Shown: positions 7,495 to 15,118, counted from the stretch's first letter. The stretch: 64,000 bases of DNA from Rhizomicrobium sp. (GCA_037200045.1 JBBCHM010000001.1:1984001-2048000); one strand, 5' to 3'. Notes: generated by a model not told the origin, from the letters alone. Numbers and translations: made by a program.

Positions 7495-9452
7495 ACGCGC
7501 CGCTGCAACGTCGTGAACTGGCGGCGGCGGCCGGTACGTTGCAGCTCTTTGCGCTGTTTCATCTCAATCTCGCCTTCTCCTCCATCGAGGACGAGCAGCG
7601 CGGCGAGGTCATCGCGCGTTGCTACTGGCCGCTGCTGCGGCTTGCCGAAAAGTTCGGCCCCATCGGTATCGAAGCGACCGGCTATACGCTGGAAGAGATC
7701 GCCAGGCGCGATCCGGAATGGATCGGGCAAGCGCGCGCGCTGATCGCGAGCGGACGCATCGAACTGATCGGCTCGGGCTATTCGCAGATGATCGGGCCTC
7801 TGGTGCCCGCGCGGGTCACCGAGGCCAATCTGCGCATCGGGAACGACGTCTATGAGCGCCTACTCGGCACACGGCCGACGCTGGCGCTGGTCAACGAGCA
7901 GGCCTATTCCGCCGGACTTGTCGGCCTCTATCTCGACGCCGGCTATTCCGCGCTGGCGATGGATTGGGACAATCCCGGCACGGCGCATCCGGAATGGCCG
8001 GCGGAGACGCGCTATCTGCCGCAGCGGGCGCTGGGCGCGGACGGCCGCTCCATCGGGCTGGTGTGGACCAACACCGTCGCGTTCCAGAAGATGCAGCGCC
8101 TCGTGCATCGCGACATCGGCATCGACGCTTATCTCGACTATGTCCGCTCGCAACAGGCACCCGGGCGGCGCGCGCTCTGTATCTATGCCAGCGACGCCGA
8201 GATCTTCGACTTCCGGCCCGGCCGCTACAAGACCGAGGAGAAGCTGAGCGGCGAAAGCGAATGGACGCGCATGGAAGAAGCCTTCGCGCGGCTGACAGGC
8301 GAATTCGCGCTGGTCGCGCCGTCGGACGTGCTTTCGCTGCGCGATACGGCGAGCGCCGGGCAACACCTTCGTCTAGAAACGGCGGCCGGCCCGATTCCGG
8401 TCAAGAAGCAGCGCAAATACAATGTGGCGCGCTGGGCCGTCACGGGACGCGACGATCTGGGCGTCAACGCCGCCTGCGAGCGAATCTATTGCGGACTGGC
8501 CGTCGCGAATGCCGACGACAGTGCCTGGAAAGAACTTTGCTGGCTGTGGGCCAGCGATTTCCGCACGCATGTCACCGAGACGCGGTGGACGAAATTCCGC
8601 GCCCGGCTCCGTGACGCGGAGGCGCGTTGGGCCGCGCCGGCCGCGCCGGCGGTTGTCAATCCGGATGGCACGGCGATCGAGGATCGATTCATCGCCATCG
8701 ATACGGGACAGGTGACCACCCGTCTCGATCGCCGCCGCGGCCTGGCGCTCGACGGCGTCCGTTTCGCGGGCCATGCGAAGGCGTCGCTCGGCGGCGTTCC
8801 GCACGGCCATTTCGACGACATCGCGCTGCAGGCCGATTGGTACAGCGGCGACTGCGTCTTCGAAGCGCCCGGCGAGCACAAGGTAACCGATCTCGACTGG
8901 GCCGCCACACACCTGCGGACGGCGGGCAATGGCGACGTTGTCGTATCGGGCCGGATCGAGACGCCGAAAGGCGCGATCGAGAAGACGCTTCGCTTCTCGG
9001 CCAGCGAGCCGCGCATCGATTTCGAGCTGACGTTCCATTGGCCCGACTGGGGCAAGGGCAGCCTGCGTCTCGGCCATGTCACGCTTCTGGACGAGGCGTT
9101 CGATCTTTCGCGCCTGTTCCTGACCACACACAATGGCGGTCGTGCGGCGGAACGCTTCGATCTCGCCGGACAGACGGTCGAGCATGGCGCGCCGGTGTCG
9201 TTCCTGGTGTCTTCCTCGCAAGGCCTTGGCATGACCGAAGGCTGGGCCGAGATCGGCGACGATGCCACGCGTATCCGCGTCGAGGTCGACCGGTCCGCGG
9301 CCTGCCTGCTCGGCCTGCTGACGCACCGCGTCAGCGGTGGGCGGCTGTTTTGCCAGTTGATCCTCTCGGCGCTGGAGCTCGACGACACGCGCAAGCCGTC
9401 GGCCTATGAGTCCAGCCCGCGCCGCTTCCGCTTCAGCCTGATCGGCCGCTGA
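7491..9452 (+). CDS. GH57-like glycoside hydrolase/transferase family protein
   Basis: 653 residues from the GTG at 7491, which overlaps the previous stop (GTGA). A longer open frame from 6258 crosses the ATP-grasp gene and is spurious. The first about 350 residues look like a GH57-type (beta/alpha) barrel: LFALFHLNLAFSSIEDEQ at the start, ELIGSGYSQMIGPLVP, and ALVNEQAYS, where the glutamate would be the nucleophile. FLALYASDAEI-like text (RALCIYASDAEIFDFRPG) supplies a later acidic residue. The rest is a beta-rich C-terminal domain. GH57 members act on alpha-glucans or transfer glycosyl groups; the substrate here is unknown. It is the last gene before a strong terminator. Confidence 0.65.
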   Translation: MNAPLQRRELAAAAGTLQLFALFHLNLAFSSIEDEQRGEVIARCYWPLLRLAEKFGPIGIEATGYTLEEIARRDPEWIGQARALIASGRIELIGSGYSQMIGPLVPARVTEANLRIGNDVYERLLGTRPTLALVNEQAYSAGLVGLYLDAGYSALAMDWDNPGTAHPEWPAETRYLPQRALGADGRSIGLVWTNTVAFQKMQRLVHRDIGIDAYLDYVRSQQAPGRRALCIYASDAEIFDFRPGRYKTEEKLSGESEWTRMEEAFARLTGEFALVAPSDVLSLRDTASAGQHLRLETAAGPIPVKKQRKYNVARWAVTGRDDLGVNAACERIYCGLAVANADDSAWKELCWLWASDFRTHVTETRWTKFRARLRDAEARWAAPAAPAVVNPDGTAIEDRFIAIDTGQVTTRLDRRRGLALDGVRFAGHAKASLGGVPHGHFDDIALQADWYSGDCVFEAPGEHKVTDLDWAATHLRTAGNGDVVVSGRIETPKGAIEKTLRFSASEPRIDFELTFHWPDWGKGSLRLGHVTLLDEAFDLSRLFLTTHNGGRAAERFDLAGQTVEHGAPVSFLVSSSQGLGMTEGWAEIGDDATRIRVEVDRSAACLLGLLTHRVSGGRLFCQLILSALELDDTRKPSAYESSPRRFRFSLIGR

Positions 9453-9472
9453 ACTTCCCGCCAAAAAGGATA

Positions 9473-9511
9473 CGGACGGCGCCCCGATGGACGCCGTCCG
9501 CTCCATTTTTT
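9473..9511 (+). terminator. Intrinsic terminator after the sugar operon
   Basis: A 9-bp GC-rich stem (CGGACGGCG at 9473-9481 with CGCCGTCCG at 9492-9500), a 10-base loop and then a six-T run at 9506-9511, 20 bp after the GH57-like stop. Closes the rightward transcript. Confidence 0.85.
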
Positions 9512-9583
9512 ACCCACCCTCAACAAGTCCCCTACGCCCCAGGGCGCGAAGGGCCGATTCTTCGGCTCCCTCGAAACCGCTGT

Positions 9584-9611
9584 GAGCGGCGATGCTTTCG
9601 CACCGCCGCTC
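9584..9611 (-). terminator. Hairpin downstream of flagellin 1
   Basis: Perfect 8-bp stem, GAGCGGCG at 9584-9591 and CGCCGCTC at 9604-9611, starting 7 bases after the flagellin stop. No clear T run follows on the minus strand, so it may protect the mRNA 3' end rather than be a full terminator. Confidence 0.5.
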
Positions 9612-9617
9612 TCAGGC

Positions 9618-10445
9618 CTAGCGGAACAGCGACAGAATCGTCTGCGGCGCCTGGTTGGCGATCGACAGAGCCTGGACGCCGAGCTGCTGCTTGACCTGCA
9701 AGGACTGCAGCGTGGCGCTTTCCTGGGCCATGTTCGCGTCGACGAGGTTGCCGATGCCGGTCGTCAGCGTGTCGGACAGCTTCTGCGCGAAGGTCGCCTG
9801 GATCGAGAACTTCTTCGCGCCGGCGGAAAGCTTGGCGAGAGCGGAGTTCACATTGGTCAACGACGCCTGGATGGTGGCGACGAGCGTCGAGGCCTTGGCT
9901 TGGGTCGAGATCGTGTTGGTCGACTTCAGCGTGACGATCGTGCCCGAAAGCGCGAGCGTCTGGGACGACGTCGTGATGCGACGCGTGCCATCCGAAGACG
10001 CCAGGGCCGTGATCTGGGTCGTCGAACCGTCGACCAGGTTGGTGCCGTTGAACGACGCGTTCTTCACGATGGTCGTGATCTGATCGCGCAGTGCGACGAA
10101 GTCCTGGTTGAGGGCCTGACGGCTGGCCGTATCCAGCGAAGAGTCCGCGGCGGACAGCGCCTTGGTCTTGAGCTGGATCAACAGGTCGGAGATCGACTGT
10201 CCGGCGGACAGCGCGACATCGACCGCCGAGGTGGCGCGGTTGAGACTGTCGGTGACGGCGGCGTAGCCGGCGACAGCGCCACGCTGGTTCTGCGCGATGG
10301 CGTAGGTCGAACCATCGTCGCGGGCCGACGAGACCTTGAGACCGCTGTTGATCGCGGCTTGGGTGGTGTTCAACTGCGACTGGGTCTGGTTGAGGTATTG
10401 CAGCGCGACGAGGGCGCCGCTGTTGGTGTTGACGCTGAAAGACAT
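9618..10445 (-). CDS. Flagellin (short, Caulobacter type), copy 1
   Basis: 275 residues, made of the D0/D1 core only: N-terminus MSFSVNTNSGALVALQYLN, C-terminus with VDANMAQESATLQSLQVKQ and a hydrophobic end ANQAPQTILSLFR. There is no D2/D3 insert, as in Caulobacter-like flagellins. It is exported by the flagellar type III system and polymerises into the filament. The second copy at 10734-11561 has the same length and is nearly identical over most of the protein. The ATG is preceded by CGGAGACAATC (Shine-Dalgarno). A sigma-54 promoter lies 67 bp upstream and the leader forms two hairpins, consistent with FlbT/FlaF post-transcriptional control. Confidence 0.95.
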   Translation of the reverse strand: MSFSVNTNSGALVALQYLNQTQSQLNTTQAAINSGLKVSSARDDGSTYAIAQNQRGAVAGYAAVTDSLNRATSAVDVALSAGQSISDLLIQLKTKALSAADSSLDTASRQALNQDFVALRDQITTIVKNASFNGTNLVDGSTTQITALASSDGTRRITTSSQTLALSGTIVTLKSTNTISTQAKASTLVATIQASLTNVNSALAKLSAGAKKFSIQATFAQKLSDTLTTGIGNLVDANMAQESATLQSLQVKQQLGVQALSIANQAPQTILSLFR

Positions 10446-10469
10446 GATTGTCTCCGTTCTGGTGTGGGT

Positions 10470-10500
10470 CGAGCGTTTTGCTCGCGGGCTTTTTGCCCGC
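10470..10500 (-). promoter_or_regulatory. Two tandem hairpins in the flagellin 1 mRNA leader
   Basis: On the minus strand GCGGGC-AAAAA-GCCCGC (10500-10484) is followed at once by CGAGC-AAAAC-GCTCG (10484-10470). The first begins within a few bases of the start site predicted from the sigma-54 promoter. In Caulobacter, FlbT acts on the 5' leader of flagellin mRNA. Here the structures are seen and their function is inferred. Confidence 0.55.
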
Positions 10501-10511
10501 CCTTACCCGTT

Positions 10512-10527
10512 GGCAAGGGCCATGCCG
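10512..10527 (-). promoter_or_regulatory. Sigma-54 promoter of flagellin 1
   Basis: Minus strand CGGCATGGCCCTTGCC contains the -24 GG and -12 GC separated by exactly 10 bases, matching the consensus TGGCACG-N4-TTGC except for the first base. The same motif with one internal change precedes flagellin 2. Confidence 0.8.
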
Positions 10528-10609
10528 GAGAGGCTTCAGGAATTTCTAACCATCGATTGCGAAGCGCGCCCGGAAATCCCTGCCCGGTAAAATTTGACGC
10601 GCATTGTCC

Positions 10610-10672
10610 GCGTTAGGCATTTTCTTCCTTCGCGGCGGCAAAACTTGCCGGCGCGGGCGGCAAGTCTTGCCG
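10610..10672 (-). promoter_or_regulatory. Upstream activator region of flagellin 1: conserved 11-mer and two 6-3-6 palindromes
   Basis: GCGTTAGGCAT at 10610-10620 is repeated exactly upstream of flagellin 2. Beyond it lie two perfect inverted repeats, CGGCAAAACTTGCCG (10636-10650) and CGGCAAGTCTTGCCG (10658-10672), with centres 22 bp apart (two helical turns) and about 115-150 bp upstream of the sigma-54 promoter. This layout suits an enhancer for an NtrC-family activator such as FlbD. The binding protein is an inference. Confidence 0.5.
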
Positions 10673-10682
10673 GTCGGGGCAC

Positions 10683-10715
10683 AAAAAAAGAGCGGCGCGG
10701 TCTCCCGCGCCGCTC
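10683..10715 (-). terminator. Intrinsic terminator of flagellin 2
   Basis: Perfect 11-bp stem (GAGCGGCGCGG at 10690-10700, CCGCGCCGCTC at 10705-10715) with a 4-base loop and a seven-base A run at 10683-10689, which is a U run in the minus-strand transcript. Confidence 0.93.
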
Positions 10716-10733
10716 TCGCACGCAAATTCCCCA

Positions 10734-11561
10734 CTACTTGAAGAGCGACAGGATGGTCTGCGGCGCCTGATTGGCGATCGCGAGGGCCTGTACGCCGAGC
10801 TGCTGCTTGACCTGCAAGGACTGCAGCATCGCGCTCTCCTGCGCCATGTTGGCGTCGACCAGCTGGCCGATACCGGCGGTCAGCGTGTCGGAGAGCTTGC
10901 TGGTGAAGGTCGACTGAATCGAGAACTTCTTCGCGCCGGCGGAAAGCTTGGCGAGAGCGGAGTTCACGTTGGTCAGCGACGCCTGGATGGTGGCGACCAG
11001 CGACGAGGCCTTGGACTGCGTCGAGATCGTGTTGGTCGTCTTGAGCGTCACGATCGTGCCCGAAAGCGCAAGGTTCTGGGCGGAGGTCGTGATGCGACGG
11101 GTACCATCCGAGGATGCCAGGGCCGTGATCTGGTTCGTCGAACCGTCGACCAGATTGACGCCGTTGAACACGGCGTTCTTCACGATGGTCGTGATCTGAT
11201 CGCGCAGGGCGACGAAGTCCTGATTGAGGGCCTGGCGGCTGGCGGTGTCCAGCGAGGAGTCGGCCGCGGCAAGCGCCTTGGTCTTCAGCTGGATGAGCAA
11301 ATCCGAAATCGACTGTCCCGCGGAAAGCGCAACATCGATCGCGGACGAGCCACGGCTGAGACTGTCGGTCACGGCCGAGTAGCCGGCAACCGATCCGCGC
11401 TGATTCTGGGCGATGGCGTAGGTCGAGCCATCGTCCTTGGCGGATGCCACCTTAAGACCGCTGTTGATCGCGTTTTGTGTCGTGGTGAGCTGCGATTGCG
11501 TGGCGTTGAGGTATTGCAGCGCGACCAGGGCGCCGCTGTTCGTGTTGACGCTAAAGGACAT
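10734..11561 (-). CDS. Flagellin (short, Caulobacter type), copy 2
   Basis: 275 residues from the ATG at 11561, which has GGAGACAACA directly upstream. A longer frame to 11648 runs through the leader and promoter and is not used. Same D0/D1-only architecture as copy 1, beginning MSFSVNTNSGALVALQYLNA and ending QTILSLFK. The two copies differ at scattered surface positions, so a tandem duplication with slight divergence is likely. It has its own sigma-54 promoter, leader hairpin and terminator, so each flagellin is a separate transcription unit. Confidence 0.95.
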   Translation of the reverse strand: MSFSVNTNSGALVALQYLNATQSQLTTTQNAINSGLKVASAKDDGSTYAIAQNQRGSVAGYSAVTDSLSRGSSAIDVALSAGQSISDLLIQLKTKALAAADSSLDTASRQALNQDFVALRDQITTIVKNAVFNGVNLVDGSTNQITALASSDGTRRITTSAQNLALSGTIVTLKTTNTISTQSKASSLVATIQASLTNVNSALAKLSAGAKKFSIQSTFTSKLSDTLTAGIGQLVDANMAQESAMLQSLQVKQQLGVQALAIANQAPQTILSLFK

Positions 11562-11608
11562 TGTTGTCTCCATTCCATTCTGGTGGGCGACGGCGTTCTG
11601 CACGTCTA

Positions 11609-11622
11609 GGGCGCAAGCGCCC
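11609..11622 (-). promoter_or_regulatory. Leader hairpin of flagellin 2
   Basis: GGGCGC-AA-GCGCCC, a perfect 14-base palindrome starting about 5 bases after the predicted sigma-54 transcription start. It occupies the same position as the first leader hairpin of copy 1. Confidence 0.5.
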
Positions 11623-11636
11623 CCGGCGGAGGATTT

Positions 11637-11652
11637 CGCAAGCGCCATGCCA
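11637..11652 (-). promoter_or_regulatory. Sigma-54 promoter of flagellin 2
   Basis: Minus strand TGGCATGGCGCTTGCG: the -24 element TGGCATG and the -12 element TTGC have GG and GC exactly 10 bases apart. It gives a leader of about 65 bases to the ATG at 11561. Confidence 0.88.
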
Positions 11653-11721
11653 GAAAATGGACCGGCGGAAACCTTTTAAGTGATTGATCTTGCTTGATAT
11701 TGTCCCGGGGTCGGACCGGGT

Positions 11722-11749
11722 GCGTTAGGCATATTTTGCCGCCCGGCAG
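11722..11749 (-). promoter_or_regulatory. Upstream activator region of flagellin 2
   Basis: GCGTTAGGCAT at 11722-11732 is identical to the 11-mer upstream of flagellin 1. AGGCATATTTTGCCG (11727-11741) overlaps it and is an imperfect version of the 6-3-6 palindrome seen there, and a half site CGGCAG follows at 11744-11749. Confidence 0.4.
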
Positions 11750-11755
11750 AAACGG

Positions 11756-11777
11756 AAAAGGCCGGCTTGCGCCGGCC
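11756..11777 (-). terminator. Intrinsic terminator after flaF
   Basis: GGCCGGC (11760-11766) and GCCGGCC (11771-11777) form a 7-bp stem with a 4-base loop. Four A at 11756-11759 give the U tail on the minus strand. Confidence 0.75.
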
Positions 11778-11808
11778 TTGCCCAGGCTATCCCTTGCGCG
11801 GGCTTTCT

Positions 11809-12159
11809 TCAGGCCGCGCCCTGCAGGCCCTGCATGATGGTGCGGTTGACCTGGATGAGCGGATCGAGCGAGGCGCCGTTGCGCGTCACCTGCTTGGAAT
11901 ATTTCGTCACCCACAGCGAGAGCGAGACGATCTTGGCGCGGACATCGGTGGTCAGCGCGTTGCGGTCGTCCATGCAGTCGGCGGCGAGGGTGCGCCACAG
12001 CGTGCGGTTCCAGTCGATCGCCTCGGCCAGCGGTCCGCCGGCGATGCCGCGCTGCTGCGCCTCGATCAACGCGCCGGTGACCTGGCCGAACAGCCGGTAT
12101 TCGGTCGAACGCGGGTCTTCAGTAACCCGCTGCGTGTTTTGGTAGGCTTTCAGGGTCAT
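11809..12159 (-). CDS. flaF: Flagellar biosynthesis regulator FlaF
   Basis: 116 residues, the usual FlaF size. The N-terminus is MTLKAYQNTQRVTEDPRSTE, and the conserved core WNRTLWRTLAADCMDDRNAL and SLSLWVTKYS is recognisable. In Caulobacter, FlaF promotes flagellin production and opposes FlbT. The start lies 41 bp inside flbT, so the two are translationally coupled. A strong hairpin terminator follows, separating them from the flagellin genes. Confidence 0.93.
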   Translation of the reverse strand: MTLKAYQNTQRVTEDPRSTEYRLFGQVTGALIEAQQRGIAGGPLAEAIDWNRTLWRTLAADCMDDRNALTTDVRAKIVSLSLWVTKYSKQVTRNGASLDPLIQVNRTIMQGLQGAA

Positions 12160-12544
12160 AGCTCAAGCGTTCCTGTTCGAAGTCGAAGAGTTTGCGGCAG
12201 GAGATCAGCGCCTTGTAGTAGGCCCCGGCCATGACGTCCCGGCTGATCTCGATGCAGGTGGAGAGCGTCTGGCGGTTCTGGATGGCGCCCATGAACTCGG
12301 TCATGCGCAGCGCGAATTCGTTGTAGTACTGCTCGGTCGCCTCGGGATCGAGGTACATCATCATGATCGGCACATAGATGCGGCGCGCCGGCGTGGTCGC
12401 CTCGTGCGGCTGCATGATGTCCTTCTCGCGCAGGACGCAGGCCTTGTTCTGGATGACGAGGCTGGTGCGCTTGTCGCCATTGGTCAGCACGGCGCCGTTG
12501 AGCACGAATTTCTCGCCAGGCTTCAAGGACAGTTTCAGCGGCAT
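12119..12544 (-). CDS. flbT: Flagellar biosynthesis repressor FlbT
   Basis: 141 residues from the ATG at 12544 (MPLKLSLKPGEKFVLNGAVL), the normal FlbT start and length; the longer frame to 12613 is not supported. The conserved segment RIYVPIMMMYLDPE and the C-terminal region YYKALISCRKLFDFEQ match the family. FlbT binds the flagellin mRNA leader and lowers its translation or stability until the hook is finished. Its likely targets, two flagellin leaders with hairpins, are just downstream. Divergent from the TPR gene. Confidence 0.94.
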   Translation of the reverse strand: MPLKLSLKPGEKFVLNGAVLTNGDKRTSLVIQNKACVLREKDIMQPHEATTPARRIYVPIMMMYLDPEATEQYYNEFALRMTEFMGAIQNRQTLSTCIEISRDVMAGAYYKALISCRKLFDFEQERLSYDPESLPKHAAGY

Positions 12545-12698
12545 CGTTCTCGTCTCCCAGCGTGCGCGGCGCACGTTCGATCGCCGTGAGGCTAACCCTT
12601 GCGTGGTTAACAAACCGCTTGCGATCCGCGGCTTTGCGTTTACCCGGGATTAGGCATACCCGGGTCTTAATCGTGGCGGAAAATCCGGGAAAACCGCC

Positions 12699-14450
12699 AT
12701 GGCGCAGCCAGCCCCTATCCCTTCGATGGAACGTCTCGTCGGCATGGACGCCAAATTCCAGGCGCTCGCCAAGCTCGAAATGCTGCAGGAAGAAGTCGAC
12801 GCGGCCGTCGCGCGCAAGACGTCCAACGGCATGCTGCGGCGCGCGATCAAGGCGTGGCGCCGCGGTGACATCGTCCGCTCCGGCCAGCTCGCGCTGGAAT
12901 CGACCGGCATCGACGAGACCAATTCCAAGGCCTATCACGTGCTCGGCATGGCGCTGGAGCGCATGGGGCATATCCACAAGGCGCTCGTCACCTATGAACG
13001 CGCCTTCGAGCTCGACCCGGACGATCCGGAACTGCTGATCAATCTGGGCCTGATCGCCTGGAACCTGAAGCAGATCGACGGCGCGGCGCGGATGTTCAGC
13101 CTCTATATCGAGGCCTGTCCCGAAAGCCCGCTCGGCTACAACAATCTGGGCTCGGTGCTGTGCGACATGGGCGAGCCGGAACGCGCCATCGAGACGCTGC
13201 GCGCCGCGATCTTCCGCATGCCGCAGGAGCCGATCCTGTGGAACGCGCTGGCCACCGTCCTGGCCGAGGAAGGCCGCGCCGAGGAGAGCCTGGTCTTCTA
13301 TAACGAGTCCGTCCGCCTCGATCCGAAATTCGCGCGGCTGCACCACAATCTCGGCTACGCCTATGCGCATCTGGGCATGCTGAAGGAATCGCTCGCCGCC
13401 TACGAGACCGCGCTCGCCCATGTCACGGATCCGAGCGAGAAGCTCGAGACGGCGCATTCGCGCGCCATCTGCCTGATCGGCATGGGACGGCTGGAGGAAG
13501 GCTTCCGCGAATTCGAGATCCGCAACAATCCGCGCTTCCGCGCCTATACCAATCATCTCATCAAGGCGCCGCTCTGGCAGGGCGAGGACCTTTTGGGCAA
13601 GCGCATCGCGGTCGTCGGCGAACAGGGGCTGGGCGACGAGTTCATGTTCGCCACCATCCTGCCCGACCTGGCGCGCATGGTCGGCGACACCGGCCTGCTG
13701 CAGATCGCGGTCGATCCGAGGCTGGTGCCGCTGTTCCAGCGCTCCTTTCCCAATGCCGAGGTCGGCGCCTATGACGACCGCACGCTGATCGATGCCGACG
13801 GCAACAAGCCGCTGCGCTTCATGAAATTCATCACCGACAGCCAGGAGCCGGATTATTGGGCGCCGATGGGCTCGGCGCTGCGGTATCTGCGCAAGGACAT
13901 CCAGGATTTCCCGCACGAGGCGTTCATCCTTCCCGACCAGGGCCGCGTCGCGAATTTCCGCGCCGCGCTGAAGGCGAAGGGGGCCGGTCCCTATATCGGC
14001 ATCTGCTGGCGTTCGATGATGCTGGCCGCCAAGCGGGCAAAATATTATTCGGCGCTCGACATGTGGGAGCCGATCCTGAGGACGCAAGGCGTCACCTTCG
14101 TCAACCTGCAATATGGCGACGCGGCGGCCGAGATCGCCTCCGTGCGGGAGAAATTCGGAATTGAGATCCATGCCCTCGACGTCGACCTGAAGGACGACAT
14201 CGACGGCGCGGCGGCGCTTTCGGCGGCGGTGGATCTGGCGATCTGCGCGCCGACGGCGGCGGCCGCGAACGCCGCGGCGGTGGGAACGGAGGTGTGGTTC
14301 CTGACGGCGGGCCGTACCTGGCCGCAGCTCGGCACCGACGAATATCCCTGGTACCGCAAGACGCAGGTCTATTCGCCGGAGAAATTCGGCGATTGGGCGA
14401 GCCTGATCCCGCAGGTCGCGGAACGGCTTGCGGCTTTCGCGAAGCAATAG
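12699..14450 (+). CDS. Large TPR protein with a glycosyltransferase-like C-terminal half
   Basis: 583 residues. The first about 270 hold at least five tetratricopeptide repeats (for example HVLGMALERMGHIHKALVTY and YNNLGSVLCDMGEPERAIET). The second half has features of a GT-B fold found in TPR-glycosyltransferase hybrids: RIAVVGEQGLGDEFMFATIL, YIGICWRSMML and a C-terminal alpha/beta segment. It is divergent from flbT with about 154 bp between. Caulobacter encodes a TPR protein, FlbA, among its flagellin genes, so a role in flagellin modification or filament assembly is plausible, but orthology is not shown. Confidence 0.72.
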   Translation: MAQPAPIPSMERLVGMDAKFQALAKLEMLQEEVDAAVARKTSNGMLRRAIKAWRRGDIVRSGQLALESTGIDETNSKAYHVLGMALERMGHIHKALVTYERAFELDPDDPELLINLGLIAWNLKQIDGAARMFSLYIEACPESPLGYNNLGSVLCDMGEPERAIETLRAAIFRMPQEPILWNALATVLAEEGRAEESLVFYNESVRLDPKFARLHHNLGYAYAHLGMLKESLAAYETALAHVTDPSEKLETAHSRAICLIGMGRLEEGFREFEIRNNPRFRAYTNHLIKAPLWQGEDLLGKRIAVVGEQGLGDEFMFATILPDLARMVGDTGLLQIAVDPRLVPLFQRSFPNAEVGAYDDRTLIDADGNKPLRFMKFITDSQEPDYWAPMGSALRYLRKDIQDFPHEAFILPDQGRVANFRAALKAKGAGPYIGICWRSMMLAAKRAKYYSALDMWEPILRTQGVTFVNLQYGDAAAEIASVREKFGIEIHALDVDLKDDIDGAAALSAAVDLAICAPTAAAANAAAVGTEVWFLTAGRTWPQLGTDEYPWYRKTQVYSPEKFGDWASLIPQVAERLAAFAKQ

Positions 14451-14643
14451 CCGCCAGCTTCGCCGCGACGGCGCGACGGGCGCGGCCGATCATCTCCATC
14501 TGGACGATGAGCGCATTCGCCGCGGTGATGAGCGCGCGCACTTCGGCGCGGCGTGCCAGGGCGGCGCGGCCATAGCGGCCGTGGCGGAGGCGGTTGCGGT
14601 TTCCCAAGGGTGCGCCGCGCGGACGCCCGGTGCGCCTGCCCAA
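14101..14643 (-). CDS. Hypothetical basic protein with a GNRNxLRHG motif (boundaries uncertain)
   Basis: The N-terminal part reads GRPRGAPLGNRNRLRHGRYG followed by ARRAEVRALI. This basic GAPxGNRNALKHG motif occurs in many small alphaproteobacterial and phage-related proteins of unknown role. A TTG at 14643 lies 8 bases beyond the stop of the 106-residue gene upstream and in frame; ATG 14697 is the alternative. The frame runs on to 14101, so its C-terminal half is antisense to the last about 350 bp of the TPR gene and is very Pro/Arg-rich. That part is probably non-functional or reflects a lost stop. Confidence 0.42.
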   Translation of the reverse strand: MGRRTGRPRGAPLGNRNRLRHGRYGRAALARRAEVRALITAANALIVQMEMIGRARRAVAAKLAAIASRKPQAVPRPAGSGSPNRRISPANRPASCGTRDIRRCRAAARYGPPSGTTPPFPPPRRSRPPPSARRSPDPPPPKAPPRRRCRPSGRRRGHGSQFRISPARRRSRPPRRHIAG

Positions 14644-14650
14644 TTGAACC

Positions 14651-14971
14651 TCAACTCTCGGGAGGGGGTGGGGGGTCGTCGGCGACGCGGCGCACATTGA
14701 TGTCGTGGTTGAACCGGCCGTTGAGCTTGGCCAGCGCCAGCACGAGGCCGGCCGAAGTCTTGGCGACGTTGATCGCGTTCTCGAACTCGGCCCTGCGGAG
14801 AAATCCGTTCTCGTCGTAGTTGAGCGGAATGGTGTTCGCGCGCTTCAGCGCGTCGCGCATGCCCTCGGTCAGGATATCGAGCTGCGCTTCGAGGCGCGCT
14901 TCGATGATGCCGGCGGCAAAGCGGGGACGCGGTTCGTTCGGTTTCGGCTCGACAGCCTTTTGGTCGTTCAT
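14651..14971 (-). CDS. Conserved hypothetical protein, 106 residues
   Basis: MNDQKAVEPKPNEPRPRFAA, then a mixed helical region (ARLEAQLDILTEGMRDALKR...AEFENAINVAKTSAGLVLALAKLNG) and a short acidic, Pro-rich tail. There is no signal peptide or membrane segment. It precedes the GNRNxLRHG protein on the same strand and the two look like a small operon. Function not recognised. Confidence 0.65.
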   Translation of the reverse strand: MNDQKAVEPKPNEPRPRFAAGIIEARLEAQLDILTEGMRDALKRANTIPLNYDENGFLRRAEFENAINVAKTSAGLVLALAKLNGRFNHDINVRRVADDPPPPPES

Positions 14972-15118
14972 GCCAGGAATGTTGTCTCTGACATGGCCGG
15001 TTTCAAGGCCAAAACCAGGAAAATCGTCTTATCCACGATCACGATTTTCAGCCCGTTGATCGGGCAGCGGTTTTTCGCGCGCGCTGTTGGACAAGTCGGC
15101 GCGCGTATCGACGGACCC

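Noticed and set aside
6258..9452. Single 1064-residue ORF
   Set aside because: It runs in the wrong frame across the ATP-grasp gene before reaching the true GH57-like frame; its first part is Arg-rich nonsense and the real start is GTG 7491.
10631..10677. Second sigma-54 promoter upstream of flagellin 1
   Set aside because: CGGCAAGACTTGCCG has GG and GC only 8 bases apart on either strand, not 10; it is better read as a palindromic protein-binding site.
12156..14447. 763-residue minus-strand ORF
   Set aside because: Antisense shadow of the TPR gene; the TPR repeats and the divergent flbT start show the plus-strand reading is real.
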